NCBI GenBank assembly: GCA_963836375.1
Contig: CAWIJK010000001.1
Location: 124,001-188,000, forward strand
DNA: 64,000 nt
Origin: CAWIJK01 sp963836375
GTDB lineage: Bacteria > Actinomycetota > Acidimicrobiia > Acidimicrobiales > RAAP-2
Reading direction: 5' to 3'
Shown here: piece after piece, positions 41,768 to 50,629 of the stretch
How the letters are laid out: every line of letters begins with the position of its first letter
Numbering within the stretch: position 1 is the stretch's first letter
The notes under the pieces: generated by a model
Told to the model about the DNA's origin: nothing
The model's database searches: none
The model's input: only the letters and a program-made list of their open reading frames with translations
Position numbers and translations under genes: made by a program

Positions 41768-43488
41768 CGACGGTGGCCACGATGCTGGCGGCGCGGGCCG
41801 ACGACGACCACCCGGCGGTGCGTGACGCGAGCGGCTCGTGGAGCTGGCGACAGGCGGTGGCCGCCGGGGCGGCCCGGGGGGCGCTCGCCCGATCGGCCCG
41901 GCGCCCCGGGCCCTTCCATATCGGCGTCCTCTTGCCCAACGGGCCCGAGTACCTGTTCTGGCTGAACGGCGCGGCGCTGGCCGGGGCGGCGCTCGTCGGG
42001 CTCAACCCGACCCGGAGGGGCGAGGGCCTGGCCGCCGACGTCCGGGCCACCGATTGCCAGCTCATCGTGACCGACGACGAGGGTGCGGCGCTCTTGGAGG
42101 GTCTCGACCTCGGGCTCGGCACCGAGCGGATCCTGCGCATCGGCACCCCGGCCTACGAGGCGGCGGTCGGGGCCTGGGAGAAGAGCCGGGAGGCCGGGGC
42201 CCTGGTGGCCGGGGCCGGCGAGGTCGACGAGGACCGGCTCTTCTTGCTGCTGTTCACCTCGGGCACCACCGGATCGCCCAAGGCCGTCCGCTGCACCCAG
42301 GGACGGTTGGCCGGGATCGCCGAGGTGGCCGCCCCGGGCTACGGGTACCGGGCCGAGAGCGTCTGCTACTGCCCGATGCCGTTGTTCCACGGCAACGCCC
42401 TGATGGCCCTGTGGGGGCCGGCGGTCATGGTGGGGGCCACCATCGCGGTGCGCCCGCGATTCAGCGCGTCGGCCTTCCTCGACGACGTCCGGGAGTTCGG
42501 GGCCACCACCTTCAGCTACGTGGGCAAGGCCATCGCCTACATCCTGGCCACCCCCGAACGTCCCGACGACGCCGACAACACCCTGGTCAGCGCGTTCGGC
42601 ACCGAGGCCTCCGTGCGGGACCGGGCCCGGTTCCAAGAGCGCTTCGGGTGCTACCTGATCGAGGGATACGGCCAGAGCGAGGGGGGTGCTGCCATCAACC
42701 CGGTCCGGGGCATGCCCCGGGGGGCCCTCGGGCTGCCGGTGGCCGGGGCCGACCTGGCCGTCGTCGACCCCGTCACCGGGCGAGAGTGCCCACCCGCACG
42801 TTTTGACGTCGAGGGCCGGCTGGTGAACGCCGGCCAGGCGACCGGCGAGATCGTCAACCGCAGCGGCCCCGGCAAGTTCGAGGGCTACTACGGGGCCCCC
42901 GAGGCCGAGGGGGAGCGGACCCGCCAGGGCTGGTACTGGACCGGGGACCTCGCCTACCGCGACGAGGAGGGCTACTTCTTCTTCGCCGGGCGGCGGGGGG
43001 ACTGGCTCCGGGTCGACTCGGAGAACTTCGCCGCCGGTCCGGTCGAGGCGGTGCTGTCCCGGCACCCCGACGTCTCGGTGTGCGCCGTCTACGCCGTGCC
43101 CGACACTCGCTCGGGGGACCAGGTGATGGCGGCGCTCGAGCTGGTCCCGGGGGCCGAGTTCGACCCGGTCGGCTTCGCCGACTGGCTGGCCCGCCAGCCC
43201 GATCTCGGGACCAAGTGGTCCCCCCGCTACGTCCGGGTCACCGCCTCGCTCCCCCAGACGGCCACCGGCAAGGTGACCAAGGTCGGCCTGCGCCGACAGG
43301 CCTGGCTCTGCGACGACCCGGTCTGGTGGCGCCCCGGCCGGCCGCTCGGCGCCCCCACACAGCCCGGCGGTCAAGGCCGCCCCGACCCCTACCGCCCCCT
43401 GACCGACCACGACCGGGCCGACCTGGCCGCCGACCTGGCCGAACACGGCCGGTCCGACGCGCTCGAGGAACTGGCGCCCAAGCAGTAG
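41764..43488 (+). CDS. fatty-acyl-CoA synthetase (FadD17/FATP-like)
   Basis: 574 residues from GTG 41764, coupled to the preceding gene. P-loop T-S-G-T-T-G-S-P-K-A, Y-G-Q-S-E-G-G adenine motif, W-T-G-D-L-A-Y hinge motif with a G-D-W-L-R-V-D-S-E-N-F fatty-acid-ligase segment, and the catalytic lysine in T-A-T-G-K-V-T-K. The pattern matches very-long-chain acyl-CoA synthetases such as mycobacterial FadD17. The C-tail (W-W-R-P-G-R-P) is also typical. It activates a long or sterol-derived acid. Confidence 0.9.
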   Translation: MTTVATMLAARADDDHPAVRDASGSWSWRQAVAAGAARGALARSARRPGPFHIGVLLPNGPEYLFWLNGAALAGAALVGLNPTRRGEGLAADVRATDCQLIVTDDEGAALLEGLDLGLGTERILRIGTPAYEAAVGAWEKSREAGALVAGAGEVDEDRLFLLLFTSGTTGSPKAVRCTQGRLAGIAEVAAPGYGYRAESVCYCPMPLFHGNALMALWGPAVMVGATIAVRPRFSASAFLDDVREFGATTFSYVGKAIAYILATPERPDDADNTLVSAFGTEASVRDRARFQERFGCYLIEGYGQSEGGAAINPVRGMPRGALGLPVAGADLAVVDPVTGRECPPARFDVEGRLVNAGQATGEIVNRSGPGKFEGYYGAPEAEGERTRQGWYWTGDLAYRDEEGYFFFAGRRGDWLRVDSENFAAGPVEAVLSRHPDVSVCAVYAVPDTRSGDQVMAALELVPGAEFDPVGFADWLARQPDLGTKWSPRYVRVTASLPQTATGKVTKVGLRRQAWLCDDPVWWRPGRPLGAPTQPGGQGRPDPYRPLTDHDRADLAADLAEHGRSDALEELAPKQ

Positions 43489-43511
43489 GGCGTCCGGCCA
43501 CCGGGCGCCCT
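43487..43511 (+). terminator. GC-rich hairpin after the acyl-CoA synthetase gene
   Basis: agggcgtccgg, loop cca, ccgggcgccct: 11 paired positions with one T-G wobble and a 3-base loop. It begins within the stop codon. There is no T-run afterwards, as often in high-GC actinobacteria. Confidence 0.55.
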
Positions 43512-43618
43512 CGTCGACGGGGACCTGGGCAGAAGGTCGCCCCGCGAAGGTCGGTGATGGTCGGATCAGGGCGGGCCAGCCTCCCGGCCGAGGGCCCTGT
43601 TCGGGCCCCGGCGAGTGG

Positions 43619-44284
43619 TTATCGGGGCGAGGGGCCGTCGAGGTGCCAGTGGTGGGTGACCGAGGGGAACCACTCGGTCGCCGCCTTCGTGTCGGCGCGC
43701 AGGAGATGGAACCGGGTGATGGTGCGCTGCCCACCCGAGCTGTCGCTATACAGGAGGTCGACCGTGACGGCCCGGCCCTCGATCGCCGCCCGCGCCTGGG
43801 CGAACGCCGGATCGGCCTTGTCGCGTAAGGCGGCCTGCCAGAACCCGTAGTCCCCGGCCGGGATGTACAGGTCGCGCGACTGGGGCCGGAACCCACCGGG
43901 ATCCCGGTGCATCTGGGGCTGACCGGGCACTTGGTCCGGGCGGATGTCCCAGGCCTGGATGACGCCGAGCCCCGGCCCCACGTTGTGCAGGGCGATGGCC
44001 AGGTACAAGGCGTCCTCGCCCACCTCGGCCGACGCCCGGCCCCCGTCCAGGTGGACCCAGTGGTTGTCGACGAACATGATCTTCTCGGACGGGTCCCCGG
44101 GCCGCGACGGCATCAGCACCGGTTGGGTGCCGGCCAGCAGCGAGCGCTCGGCCGCCCGCGTGGTCCGGTTGGCCGAACGCACCGAGGAGAACGTGGCCAC
44201 GGCCAGGACCAGGGTCCCGGCCGCCGTGGCCAGCGAGGCCGCCGTGACCCAACCGAGGCCGCCGGCCAGGAGTGCAGAGGCCAA
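43619..44284 (-). CDS. conserved-type hypothetical membrane-anchored protein
   Basis: 221 residues if TTG 44284 is the start, 3 bases after the stop of the acyl-CoA dehydrogenase; start uncertain. A hydrophobic N-terminal helix (about residues 8-31) is followed by S-S-V-R-S-A-N-R-T-T-R-A-A-E-R-S-L and a soluble beta-rich domain with E-K-I-M-F-V-D-N-H-W-V and I-A-L-H-N-V-G-P-G-L. I do not recognise the family. It could be an accessory protein to the acyl-CoA cluster, or unrelated. Confidence 0.65.
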   Translation of the reverse strand: MASALLAGGLGWVTAASLATAAGTLVLAVATFSSVRSANRTTRAAERSLLAGTQPVLMPSRPGDPSEKIMFVDNHWVHLDGGRASAEVGEDALYLAIALHNVGPGLGVIQAWDIRPDQVPGQPQMHRDPGGFRPQSRDLYIPAGDYGFWQAALRDKADPAFAQARAAIEGRAVTVDLLYSDSSGGQRTITRFHLLRADTKAATEWFPSVTHHWHLDGPSPR

Positions 44285-44287
44285 CGC

Positions 44288-45415
44288 TCAACCCAAGACG
44301 GCGGCGGCCACCCGCTTCTCCAGGGTGCGGCCGTCCCACCAGCTGATCTGGAGCTGCTTGGCCCGGCGAAAGTACAGCTGGATGTCGAAGTCGAGGGTGA
44401 ACCCGATCCCCCCGAAGACCTGCTGGGCCATGGCCGTGACGTCGCGGAAGGTCCGGCAGGCGAACAACTTGGCCATCGGGGCGAGGCGGTCGGTCGGGCG
44501 TCCGTTGGCCCGGGCCCAGGCCGCCTCGTGCACGAGCTGCTCGGCGCCGTCGACGGCGGTGACCGCGTCGGCCAAGTAGTGGCCGATCGCCTGGAACGCC
44601 CCGAGCGGCTTGTCGAACTGCTTACGGTCCTTGGCGTACTGGACGGTGATGTCGAGGGCGTAGCGGGCGCCGCCTACCGCCTGGGCGGCGAGCAGCACGA
44701 TCCCGTCCCCCATGACCTCGTCGAAGCTCGCCCAACCGGTCGCCGGTCCACCGATCCGGTCGGTCCCGGCGACGGCGACGTCGTGCAGGGTGACCTGGTA
44801 CTGGCTGTCCGAGGCGAGGGTGAACTGCTGGGTCATCGAGACCCCCGGCGACGAGGGGTCGACCAAGAACAGGTCGATCGCCTCGGGGGCGTCGCCGGTC
44901 CGGGCCAGCACCACCAGGCGGTCGGCCGCCTCGGCGAACGCCACGTGGCGCTTGACCCCGCTGAGGACGAAGCCATCGCCGTCGGCCACGGCCCGAGTGG
45001 CCACGCCGGCCGGGCCGAAGCCCCCCCCGGGCTCCAGCCAGGCCACGCTGAGCACGGCCTCGCCGGTCGCCACCGGGGGCAGCCACCGAGAACGCTGCTC
45101 CTCGCTGCCCGCCCGGGCCAGGACCCCGCCCGAGAGGACGGCGCTCACGAAGTGGGGCACCGGGGCCAGAGCCCGCCCCAGCTCCTCGTAGAGGGCGACC
45201 CCCTCCAAGAGGGACATCCCCGAGCCCCCGTACGCCTCGGGCACCAACAGGCCGACCAGGTCGAGCTTGGCCAACTGGCCCCAGAGCTCGGCCGGGTAGC
45301 CGACCGGGTCGTCCTCCATCTCGCGCACCACGCTGAGCGGGCAGTGCCGCTCGAGCACGTCGCGCGCGGTGGCCCGAAGCATCTCCTGCTCGGCGCTGAA
45401 GTCGAGGTCCAACAC
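44288..45415 (-). CDS. acyl-CoA dehydrogenase family protein (FadE28-like, lacks canonical catalytic Glu)
   Basis: 375 residues from GTG 45415. N-terminal D-F-S-A-E-Q-E-M-L and P-E-A-Y-G-G-S-G-M are typical, as are the R-K-Q-F-D-K-P-L-G-A-F-Q-A-I-G-H segment and Q-V-F-G-G-I-G-F-T. Where medium-chain enzymes have Y-E-G-T with the catalytic Glu, this protein has W-W-D-G. Such variants form heterotetramers with a catalytic partner in actinobacterial steroid side-chain dehydrogenases. The second acyl-CoA dehydrogenase of the operon is the obvious partner. The gene is the penultimate one of the minus arm. Confidence 0.88.
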   Translation of the reverse strand: MLDLDFSAEQEMLRATARDVLERHCPLSVVREMEDDPVGYPAELWGQLAKLDLVGLLVPEAYGGSGMSLLEGVALYEELGRALAPVPHFVSAVLSGGVLARAGSEEQRSRWLPPVATGEAVLSVAWLEPGGGFGPAGVATRAVADGDGFVLSGVKRHVAFAEAADRLVVLARTGDAPEAIDLFLVDPSSPGVSMTQQFTLASDSQYQVTLHDVAVAGTDRIGGPATGWASFDEVMGDGIVLLAAQAVGGARYALDITVQYAKDRKQFDKPLGAFQAIGHYLADAVTAVDGAEQLVHEAAWARANGRPTDRLAPMAKLFACRTFRDVTAMAQQVFGGIGFTLDFDIQLYFRRAKQLQISWWDGRTLEKRVAAAVLG

Positions 45416-45463
45416 GGTCAGCTCACCTCCGGTCCGGCGCCCCGACGGGCGCGGCGTTCTCGG

Positions 45464-45949
45464 TCACGGCTTCCATCGCCCGGCCCGACGGGCCCAGGGG
45501 TTGTCGTCGGGACCCGTGGGCAGCGCCACCCGGGCGTCGCACGTCGTCTTGACCTCGCCATCCACCGAGAGCTCGACGGCGGCCGAGACCCATCCGCAGC
45601 CCTGATCGTCCACCTCGGTGCCCCGCACCGTGCCGGCGATCACCATCGTGTCGCCGGGGAACACCGATCCCTTCATGCGGAAGGTCACCCGGCCGAGTCT
45701 CCCGTGGGGTCCGGTCCAGTCCGTGAGGTACCGCTCGAACCACGCCGCCTGGTTGGGGGTGTTCAAGAAGATGTCCCGGGTGCCGTTGCGGTTGACGGCG
45801 AAGTCCTTGTCGTGGTGCATGGGCCGCCAGTCTCGGCTGGCCAGGGCACCGAGGACGACGGTGGTGGCGCTCACCTCGTAGCGCAGCTCGGGCAGACGGT
45901 CGCCCTCGGCCACCTGGCCGTACACCAGACGGGGCTCGGTCCCGCTCAC
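45464..45949 (-). CDS. MaoC-like hydratase, hotdog fold (ChsH1-like)
   Basis: 161 residues. The hydratase-2-type motif S-R-D-W-R-P-M-H-H-D-K-D-F-A carries the Asp/His pair, followed by N-x-P-x-Q-A-A-W-F. It starts at GTG 45949, overlapping the stop of the next gene (GTGA), so the two MaoC-like subunits are made together. In the mycobacterial cholesterol pathway, a heteromeric enoyl-CoA hydratase needs such a pair. It likely hydrates a branched or steroid enoyl-CoA. Confidence 0.85.
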   Translation of the reverse strand: MSGTEPRLVYGQVAEGDRLPELRYEVSATTVVLGALASRDWRPMHHDKDFAVNRNGTRDIFLNTPNQAAWFERYLTDWTGPHGRLGRVTFRMKGSVFPGDTMVIAGTVRGTEVDDQGCGWVSAAVELSVDGEVKTTCDARVALPTGPDDNPWARRAGRWKP

Positions 45950-46521
45950 GATGCCCGCCGGTAGCCGAAGCCGGTGTACGACTCGACGCCGACCAGGTCG
46001 CCGTCCTGGTTGTGATACACCACCTCGATCACCCAGAACCGCCCGGTCCCGAGCTTGGTCGTCTTCTCGTCGCTGACCGATCGGAGCACCTGGTGGGTCC
46101 GAAGACGGTCACCGGGTCGGACCGGCTCGTAGAAGACGATGGTGTTGTCGGTCATCACCGCCTCGGGCAGACCGAGCACGGCCTTGAGGTCGAAGTGCAC
46201 CTGCAGCGGCAGTGCCGCCTCGTCGCGGCCGGGCGCCCAGTGGTGGGGCCGGAACCAGACCGAGAGCATCGACGGCGGGGCGATCGGTCCGTCGGTCAGC
46301 GCAGCGGCCACCTCGTCGTCCCAGAAGAGCGGATTCCCGTTCTCGACCGACGCGCACGAGGTCCAGATGTAGCCCCGCTCGACGGGGAACTCCCCCGCCT
46401 CGGGGTACTGCTCGAGGCCAACCAGGCTGCGGGCGGCCTCCACCGGGTCCGCGTGCTGGGCCAGGGCGGCGGCCAGCACCGGAGACGACGACGCACCGGC
46501 GGCCGGCTGGCGAGGGTTCAC
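45946..46521 (-). CDS. MaoC-like/FAS1-like dehydratase subunit (ChsH2 N-terminal-like)
   Basis: 191 residues from GTG 46521. Hotdog-fold segments are visible: E-R-G-Y-I-W-T-S-C-A-S-V-E-N-G-N-P-L-F-W, P-P-S-M-L-S-V-W-F-R-P-H-H-W, and D-N-T-I-V-F-Y-E-P-V-R-P-G-D-R-L. It lacks the DUF35 tail that the mycobacterial ChsH2 carries; a DUF35 domain is instead found in the divergent arm. It overlaps both neighbours by four bases. Confidence 0.82.
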   Translation of the reverse strand: MNPRQPAAGASSSPVLAAALAQHADPVEAARSLVGLEQYPEAGEFPVERGYIWTSCASVENGNPLFWDDEVAAALTDGPIAPPSMLSVWFRPHHWAPGRDEAALPLQVHFDLKAVLGLPEAVMTDNTIVFYEPVRPGDRLRTHQVLRSVSDEKTTKLGTGRFWVIEVVYHNQDGDLVGVESYTGFGYRRAS

Positions 46522-47726
46522 GCCACCGCCCCCCGTGTCCGCCAGTCGTCGATGGTGCCCGCTTCCACCCCGGCAGCCAACAGCCGCCGCTCGGTGTCGG
46601 TCGCCGCCGGGTCGGGCAGGTTCACCGGTCCGGTCGGCCGGGGCATCCCGGCCAGGAGCGGGGCCAGCTGCAAGAAGCGTCCCTCGGTCGGATGCACGGC
46701 CTCGACGACCACGTCGCGGTGGGCGAACTGGGGATCGGCGGTGACCTCGGCCACGGCCAGCACCGGGGCCACGCAGGCGTCGGCACCGGCCAACGAGGCC
46801 ACCCACTCGTCGCGGCCCTTGGTGGCGAAGGCGGCGGCCAGGTCGGCCCGGATGGCCGGCTGGGCATCGTCGTCGAGCTGGTGGTCGATCCAGCGCTCGC
46901 ACCCCGTGAGCCGGCAGAGGTTGGCGAAAAACTTGGGCTCGATCGCCCCCACCGCCAGCCAGCCGCCGTCCCCGGCCCGGTAGGTGCCGTAACAGGCGTA
47001 CCGGCCGCTCAAGACGTCGTGTCCGGGCATCGGGTCGGACCCGGTGGCCAGGTGCTCGTCGACGGGCAGCGACATCAGCCAGAGCACGCCGTCGGCCACG
47101 GACACGTCCAGGTGGACGCCGCCGGAGCCCGACGCCCGGCCGGCCAACGCGGCGGTGACCGCCAAGGCCGCCTGCAGCCCCCCGGCCGCCGCGTCGGCGA
47201 CCGTCGCCCCGGGGAGGGGCGGGGCCCCGTCGGGACCGGGCCCGCTCATGGCCAGGTAGCCCCCGACGGCCAGGTAGTCGACATCGTGGCCGGCCCAGTC
47301 GGCGCGGGGTCCGGTGCGGCCGTAGCCGCTGGTCGAGCAGTAGATGACCCCGCTGTTCACCGCCCGGACGGCGTCGTAGCCGACGCCCAGGCGGTCGGCG
47401 ACCCCGGGGCGGAAGCTCTCGACCACCACGTCGGCCCGGGCGGCCAGGGCCAAGAAGGCCCGGCGCCCCCCGTCGTCTTTCAGGTCGACCAGCACCCGGG
47501 ACATGCCCCGGTGGCCGCTGTAGGCGTAGAAGGCGGGCTCGATCTGGACTGCCCCCTGGGCGGGCACCGGCCCCACCTTCACCACGTCGGCCCCGTAGTC
47601 GGCCAACAGCCGGGTGCAGCGGGCCGCGGGGCCGACACTGGCCAGGTCGAGCACGGTCAGCCCGTGAAGCGGGCCGGTGGCGGGAGTGGCCGCATTCGGC
47701 GCGGGGTCGCTGGTCGTGGTGGGCAC
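46518..47726 (-). CDS. CaiB/BaiF family CoA-transferase, alpha-methylacyl-CoA racemase-like
   Basis: 402 residues from GTG 47726. It has L-D-L-A-S-V-G-P-A-A-R-C-T-R-L-L-A-D-Y-G-A-D-V at the start. The racemase-type His-Asp pair appears in W-A-G-H-D-V-D-Y-L-A and in V-A-D-A-A-A-G-G. The mutual arrangement favours alpha-methylacyl-CoA racemase over a true CoA-transferase. Racemisation of the 2-methyl centre is needed for beta-oxidation of sterol side chains and pristanic-type acids, which suits the neighbours. Its stop overlaps the MaoC-like gene. Confidence 0.85.
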   Translation of the reverse strand: MPTTTSDPAPNAATPATGPLHGLTVLDLASVGPAARCTRLLADYGADVVKVGPVPAQGAVQIEPAFYAYSGHRGMSRVLVDLKDDGGRRAFLALAARADVVVESFRPGVADRLGVGYDAVRAVNSGVIYCSTSGYGRTGPRADWAGHDVDYLAVGGYLAMSGPGPDGAPPLPGATVADAAAGGLQAALAVTAALAGRASGSGGVHLDVSVADGVLWLMSLPVDEHLATGSDPMPGHDVLSGRYACYGTYRAGDGGWLAVGAIEPKFFANLCRLTGCERWIDHQLDDDAQPAIRADLAAAFATKGRDEWVASLAGADACVAPVLAVAEVTADPQFAHRDVVVEAVHPTEGRFLQLAPLLAGMPRPTGPVNLPDPAATDTERRLLAAGVEAGTIDDWRTRGAVA

Positions 47727-47733
47727 GGTCGAC

Positions 47734-48915
47734 TCAGAAGTTCTTGGGGAGCCCGAGCTTGCGGCGAGCCACGATGTTCTTCTGGATCTCCGAGGCTCCA
47801 CCGCCGATGGTGTCGATCACCGTGTAGCGGTAGGTGGACTCGGCCCGGCCCTTCATGGGAGCGTCCTCGGTCTTCACCCGCAACTGGGTCCCCGGGCCGG
47901 CGATGTCCATCGACGCGTCGGCCAGGCGCTTGGAGAGCTCGGTGGCACAGAGCTTGTACTCGGAGGCCTCGCAGGTCGGTGCGGCGCCGCCCTTGGCGGA
48001 CTCGAAGACGAACTTCAGGCCCATCACCCTGGCCACCTCGGCCTCGGTGCACAGCTGGGCGATGCGCTGGCGGATCACCGGGTCGTCACGAAGCGCCTCG
48101 CCGTCGCGCACCGTGGTCTTGACGTACTCGATGAGCAGCTCGAGTCGCTGGGCGATCGGCGAGTAGGTGAACATGGTGAACCGCTCGAGGTCGAGGGCCT
48201 CGGAGATGTACTGGAAGCCGCGGTTGAGCTCGCCCACCACGTAGTCGTCGGGGACGAAGACGTCGTCCAGGTAGACCTCGTTGGTCCGCTCGTCGCCCAT
48301 GGTCCAGATGGCGTTGATGGTGATCCCGGGCTGGTCCAGGGGGACCAGGAACAAGGTGATGCCGTGGTGCTTGGGTGCCTCGGGGTCGGTGCGGGCCCCC
48401 ACCCAGTACCACTCGGCGAAGTGGGCCGAGGTGGTCCAGGTCTTCTGTCCGTTGAGGACCCACCCCCCGTCCACCTTGGTCGCCTTCAGCTGCATGGAGG
48501 CGGCGTCGGACCCGGCGTTGGGCTCGGAGTACCCGACGGCGAATTCCACCTCGTTGCGCAGGATCTTGGGCAGGAACTCGGCCTTGAGCCTCTCGTTGCC
48601 GTGGCGGATGATCGTCTTGCCGACGATGCCCACCCCTTTGCCGATCTGGGGGCCGCCCCGCCGGGCGAGCTGCTCGTTCAAGAGGTACTCGTAGACGCCT
48701 TCGCCAGCCGCTCCGCCGTACTCGGTGGGCCAGGTCATCCCCAGCCATCCCTGCTCGCCCATCTCGGCCATGAAGGCCCGGCGCTTGGGGGTGTCGACGA
48801 TCTGGGCCATGTTCTCGCGGGTGACGTCGAAGACGTCGGGGTCGTCGTGGGCGTCGAGGAAGCTCTCGACCTCCTTGACGAAGGCCGTCTGCTCGGGCGA
48901 GAACTCAAAGTCCAT
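47734..48915 (-). CDS. acyl-CoA dehydrogenase (FadE29/FadE26-like)
   Basis: 393 residues from ATG 48915. Clear ACAD motifs: G-M-T-W-P-T-E-Y-G-G, V-G-Y-S-E-P-N-A-G-S-D-A-A-S, N-G-Q-K-T-W-T-T-S-A-H and the terminal G-G-G-A-S-E-I-Q-K-N-I-V-A. At the usual Y-E-G-T position the sequence reads I-G-G-G, so if it is catalytic the base is elsewhere, as in other actinobacterial alpha2beta2 acyl-CoA dehydrogenases. It is the first gene of the minus arm and is preceded by a strong palindrome. Confidence 0.92.
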   Translation of the reverse strand: MDFEFSPEQTAFVKEVESFLDAHDDPDVFDVTRENMAQIVDTPKRRAFMAEMGEQGWLGMTWPTEYGGAAGEGVYEYLLNEQLARRGGPQIGKGVGIVGKTIIRHGNERLKAEFLPKILRNEVEFAVGYSEPNAGSDAASMQLKATKVDGGWVLNGQKTWTTSAHFAEWYWVGARTDPEAPKHHGITLFLVPLDQPGITINAIWTMGDERTNEVYLDDVFVPDDYVVGELNRGFQYISEALDLERFTMFTYSPIAQRLELLIEYVKTTVRDGEALRDDPVIRQRIAQLCTEAEVARVMGLKFVFESAKGGAAPTCEASEYKLCATELSKRLADASMDIAGPGTQLRVKTEDAPMKGRAESTYRYTVIDTIGGGASEIQKNIVARRKLGLPKNF

Positions 48916-48963
48916 GGGGTCCCCCGGGGTGGTCGGCGACGGGCCGGGTGGGGCCCGTGGGTG

Positions 48964-48988
48964 CCAATCTGACGGTCCGTCAGATTGG
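48964..48988. promoter_or_regulatory. 25-bp palindrome, candidate TetR-type operator (site 1)
   Basis: CCAATCTGACGG-T-CCGTCAGATTGG: both 12-base arms are exactly complementary around one central base. It lies 49 bases upstream of the acyl-CoA dehydrogenase start. The inner CTGACGnnnCGTCAG core is repeated at 49113. Confidence 0.8.
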
Positions 48989-49112
48989 CCTGGTCATCAT
49001 ATGCGGCCCCGGGGAGGGCGGGCGAGACGGCCGCTCCGGCCCAGCCGGGGGGCCGCGCCGGGGCAGCGCCGACGATCGGGCGGTCGGCCGGGAACGGTCG
49101 ACGGGCAACCAG

Positions 49113-49127
49113 CTGACGCACCGTCAG
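49113..49127. promoter_or_regulatory. 15-bp palindrome, candidate TetR-type operator (site 2)
   Basis: CTGACGCACCGTCAG has the same 6-base arms as site 1 (CTGACG/CGTCAG) with a different 3-base centre. It lies 33 bases upstream of the GTG of the HMGCS-like gene, so each arm of the divergent cluster has one site. Confidence 0.75.
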
Positions 49128-49159
49128 AACCGGGGTCGCCCCCGGCTACGATCTCGGCC

Positions 49160-50629
49160 GTGCGCGGAATCCTGAGTGCCGCCGGCTACGTGCCCTATCG
49201 CCGGCTGCCCCGGGCCCAGATCGCCGCGTTCTTCGGGTCGGGGGGCGGGAAGGGGACCCGCTCGGTGGCCTCCCACGACGAGGACACGACCACCATGGGC
49301 ACCGAGGCGGCGCGCCTGGCCCTGCGCTCGGTGCCCGGCGCCACCCCCGACGCCCTCTGGTTCGCCACGGCGACCCCGGCCTACCTGGACAAGACCAACG
49401 CCACGGCGATCCACGCCGCCCTCCGGCTCCCCGGCGAGGTGCCGGCCTACGACTTCGGCGGGGCCCTGCGGTCGGCCACCGGCGCCCTGTCGGCGGCCCT
49501 GGGTGGATCCGGCCGGGTCCTGGTGGTGTCGGCCGACCAGCGAGACGGGTTGCCGACCGCCGCCGACGAGTCGGCCGGTGGTGACGCCGGGGCTGCCCTC
49601 GTGGTCGGCGACGACAGCCATGGAGCCCCGGTGGTGGCCGAGCACCTCGGGGGCGGCTCGGCCACCGACGAGTTCACCGACCGATGGCGCACGCCCGGAG
49701 AGCAGCGCTCGCGGCTGTGGGAGGAGCGTTTCGGCGAGACCCGCTACGTCCCGCTGGGGCGCGAAGCCTGGGCCCGGGCCCTCAAGGCCTGCGGGTTGGA
49801 GGAGACCGACCTCGACCGGGTGGTGGTGACCGGCATGAGCCCCCGGGCCGTCAAGGCCCTGACCGGCAAACTCGGCGTGGCCGAGGGCGTCGTGGCCGAC
49901 GACCTGTCCCTGTCCGTCGGCCAGTCCGGCTGCGCCCACCCCCTGTTGGTCCTGACGGCGGTGCTCGAGGACGAGGCCCGGGGCCAGGCCGCCGGCGACC
50001 TCGGACCCGGTCGCACGCTGGCCCTGATCCACCTGGCCGACGGGGCCGACGTGACCGTCGTGCGGACCACCGCCGCCCTGGCCGGGTGGCGGCCCGCCCG
50101 CCCGGTGCGCGACCAGGTGACGGCCGGGGCCGAGCTGCCCTACGCCCGGTACCTGTCCTGGCGGGGCATGCTGACCCTTGAACCCCCGCGCCGGCCCGAG
50201 CCCCAGCGCGTGTCCTCGTCGGCCGCATGGCGGAGCGACGAATGGAAGTTCGGGTTCGTCGGGAGCCGGGACCGCTCCAGCGGTGCGGTGCACCTGCCGC
50301 CGGCCAGGGTGTCGATGACCGGTGGTGCCTTCGACGAGATGGAACCGGTGGGCCTGGCCGGGGACCTCGGCACGGTGGTGACCTTCACCGTCGACCGCAT
50401 GGCCTACTCCCCCAGCCCGCCGATCGTCTTCGCCGTTGTGGACTTCGACAGCGGCGGGCGGTTCCCCGTCGAGCTGACCGATGTCGACGCCGACGAAGTG
50501 GCGATGGGCGACCGGGTGGAGATGACGTTCCGCCGCCTGTTCACCGCCGACGGGATCCACGACTACTTCTGGAAGGCCAGGCCAGTGCGAGGAGCCGGGG
50601 AGCCGGTCTCGAGCGGGAGGAATGCCTGA
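49160..50629 (+). CDS. HMG-CoA-synthase-like domain fused to DUF35-type OB-fold domain, key residues lost
   Basis: 489 residues from GTG 49160. Residues about 1-340 follow the thiolase-fold HMG-CoA synthase pattern (G-Y-V-P-Y-R-R-L-P start; T-A-T-P-A-Y-L-D-K-T-N-A; V-S-A-D-Q-R-D; S-V-G-Q-S-G-C-A-H-P). The usual nucleophile cysteine is absent from the D-F-G-G-A-L-R-S-A-T region, and the F-H-Q-P-type histidine motif appears as V-T-G-M-S-P. Residues about 345-489 match DUF35: V-G-S-R-D-R-S-S-G-A-V-H-L-P-P-A-R-V-S, with no cysteines where a zinc ribbon normally sits, then an OB-fold with G-D-L-G-T-V-V-T-F-T-V-D. The stop overlaps the thiolase start (TGATG). A scaffold or acyl-transfer role with the thiolase is inferred. 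Confidence 0.8.
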   Translation: MRGILSAAGYVPYRRLPRAQIAAFFGSGGGKGTRSVASHDEDTTTMGTEAARLALRSVPGATPDALWFATATPAYLDKTNATAIHAALRLPGEVPAYDFGGALRSATGALSAALGGSGRVLVVSADQRDGLPTAADESAGGDAGAALVVGDDSHGAPVVAEHLGGGSATDEFTDRWRTPGEQRSRLWEERFGETRYVPLGREAWARALKACGLEETDLDRVVVTGMSPRAVKALTGKLGVAEGVVADDLSLSVGQSGCAHPLLVLTAVLEDEARGQAAGDLGPGRTLALIHLADGADVTVVRTTAALAGWRPARPVRDQVTAGAELPYARYLSWRGMLTLEPPRRPEPQRVSSSAAWRSDEWKFGFVGSRDRSSGAVHLPPARVSMTGGAFDEMEPVGLAGDLGTVVTFTVDRMAYSPSPPIVFAVVDFDSGGRFPVELTDVDADEVAMGDRVEMTFRRLFTADGIHDYFWKARPVRGAGEPVSSGRNA

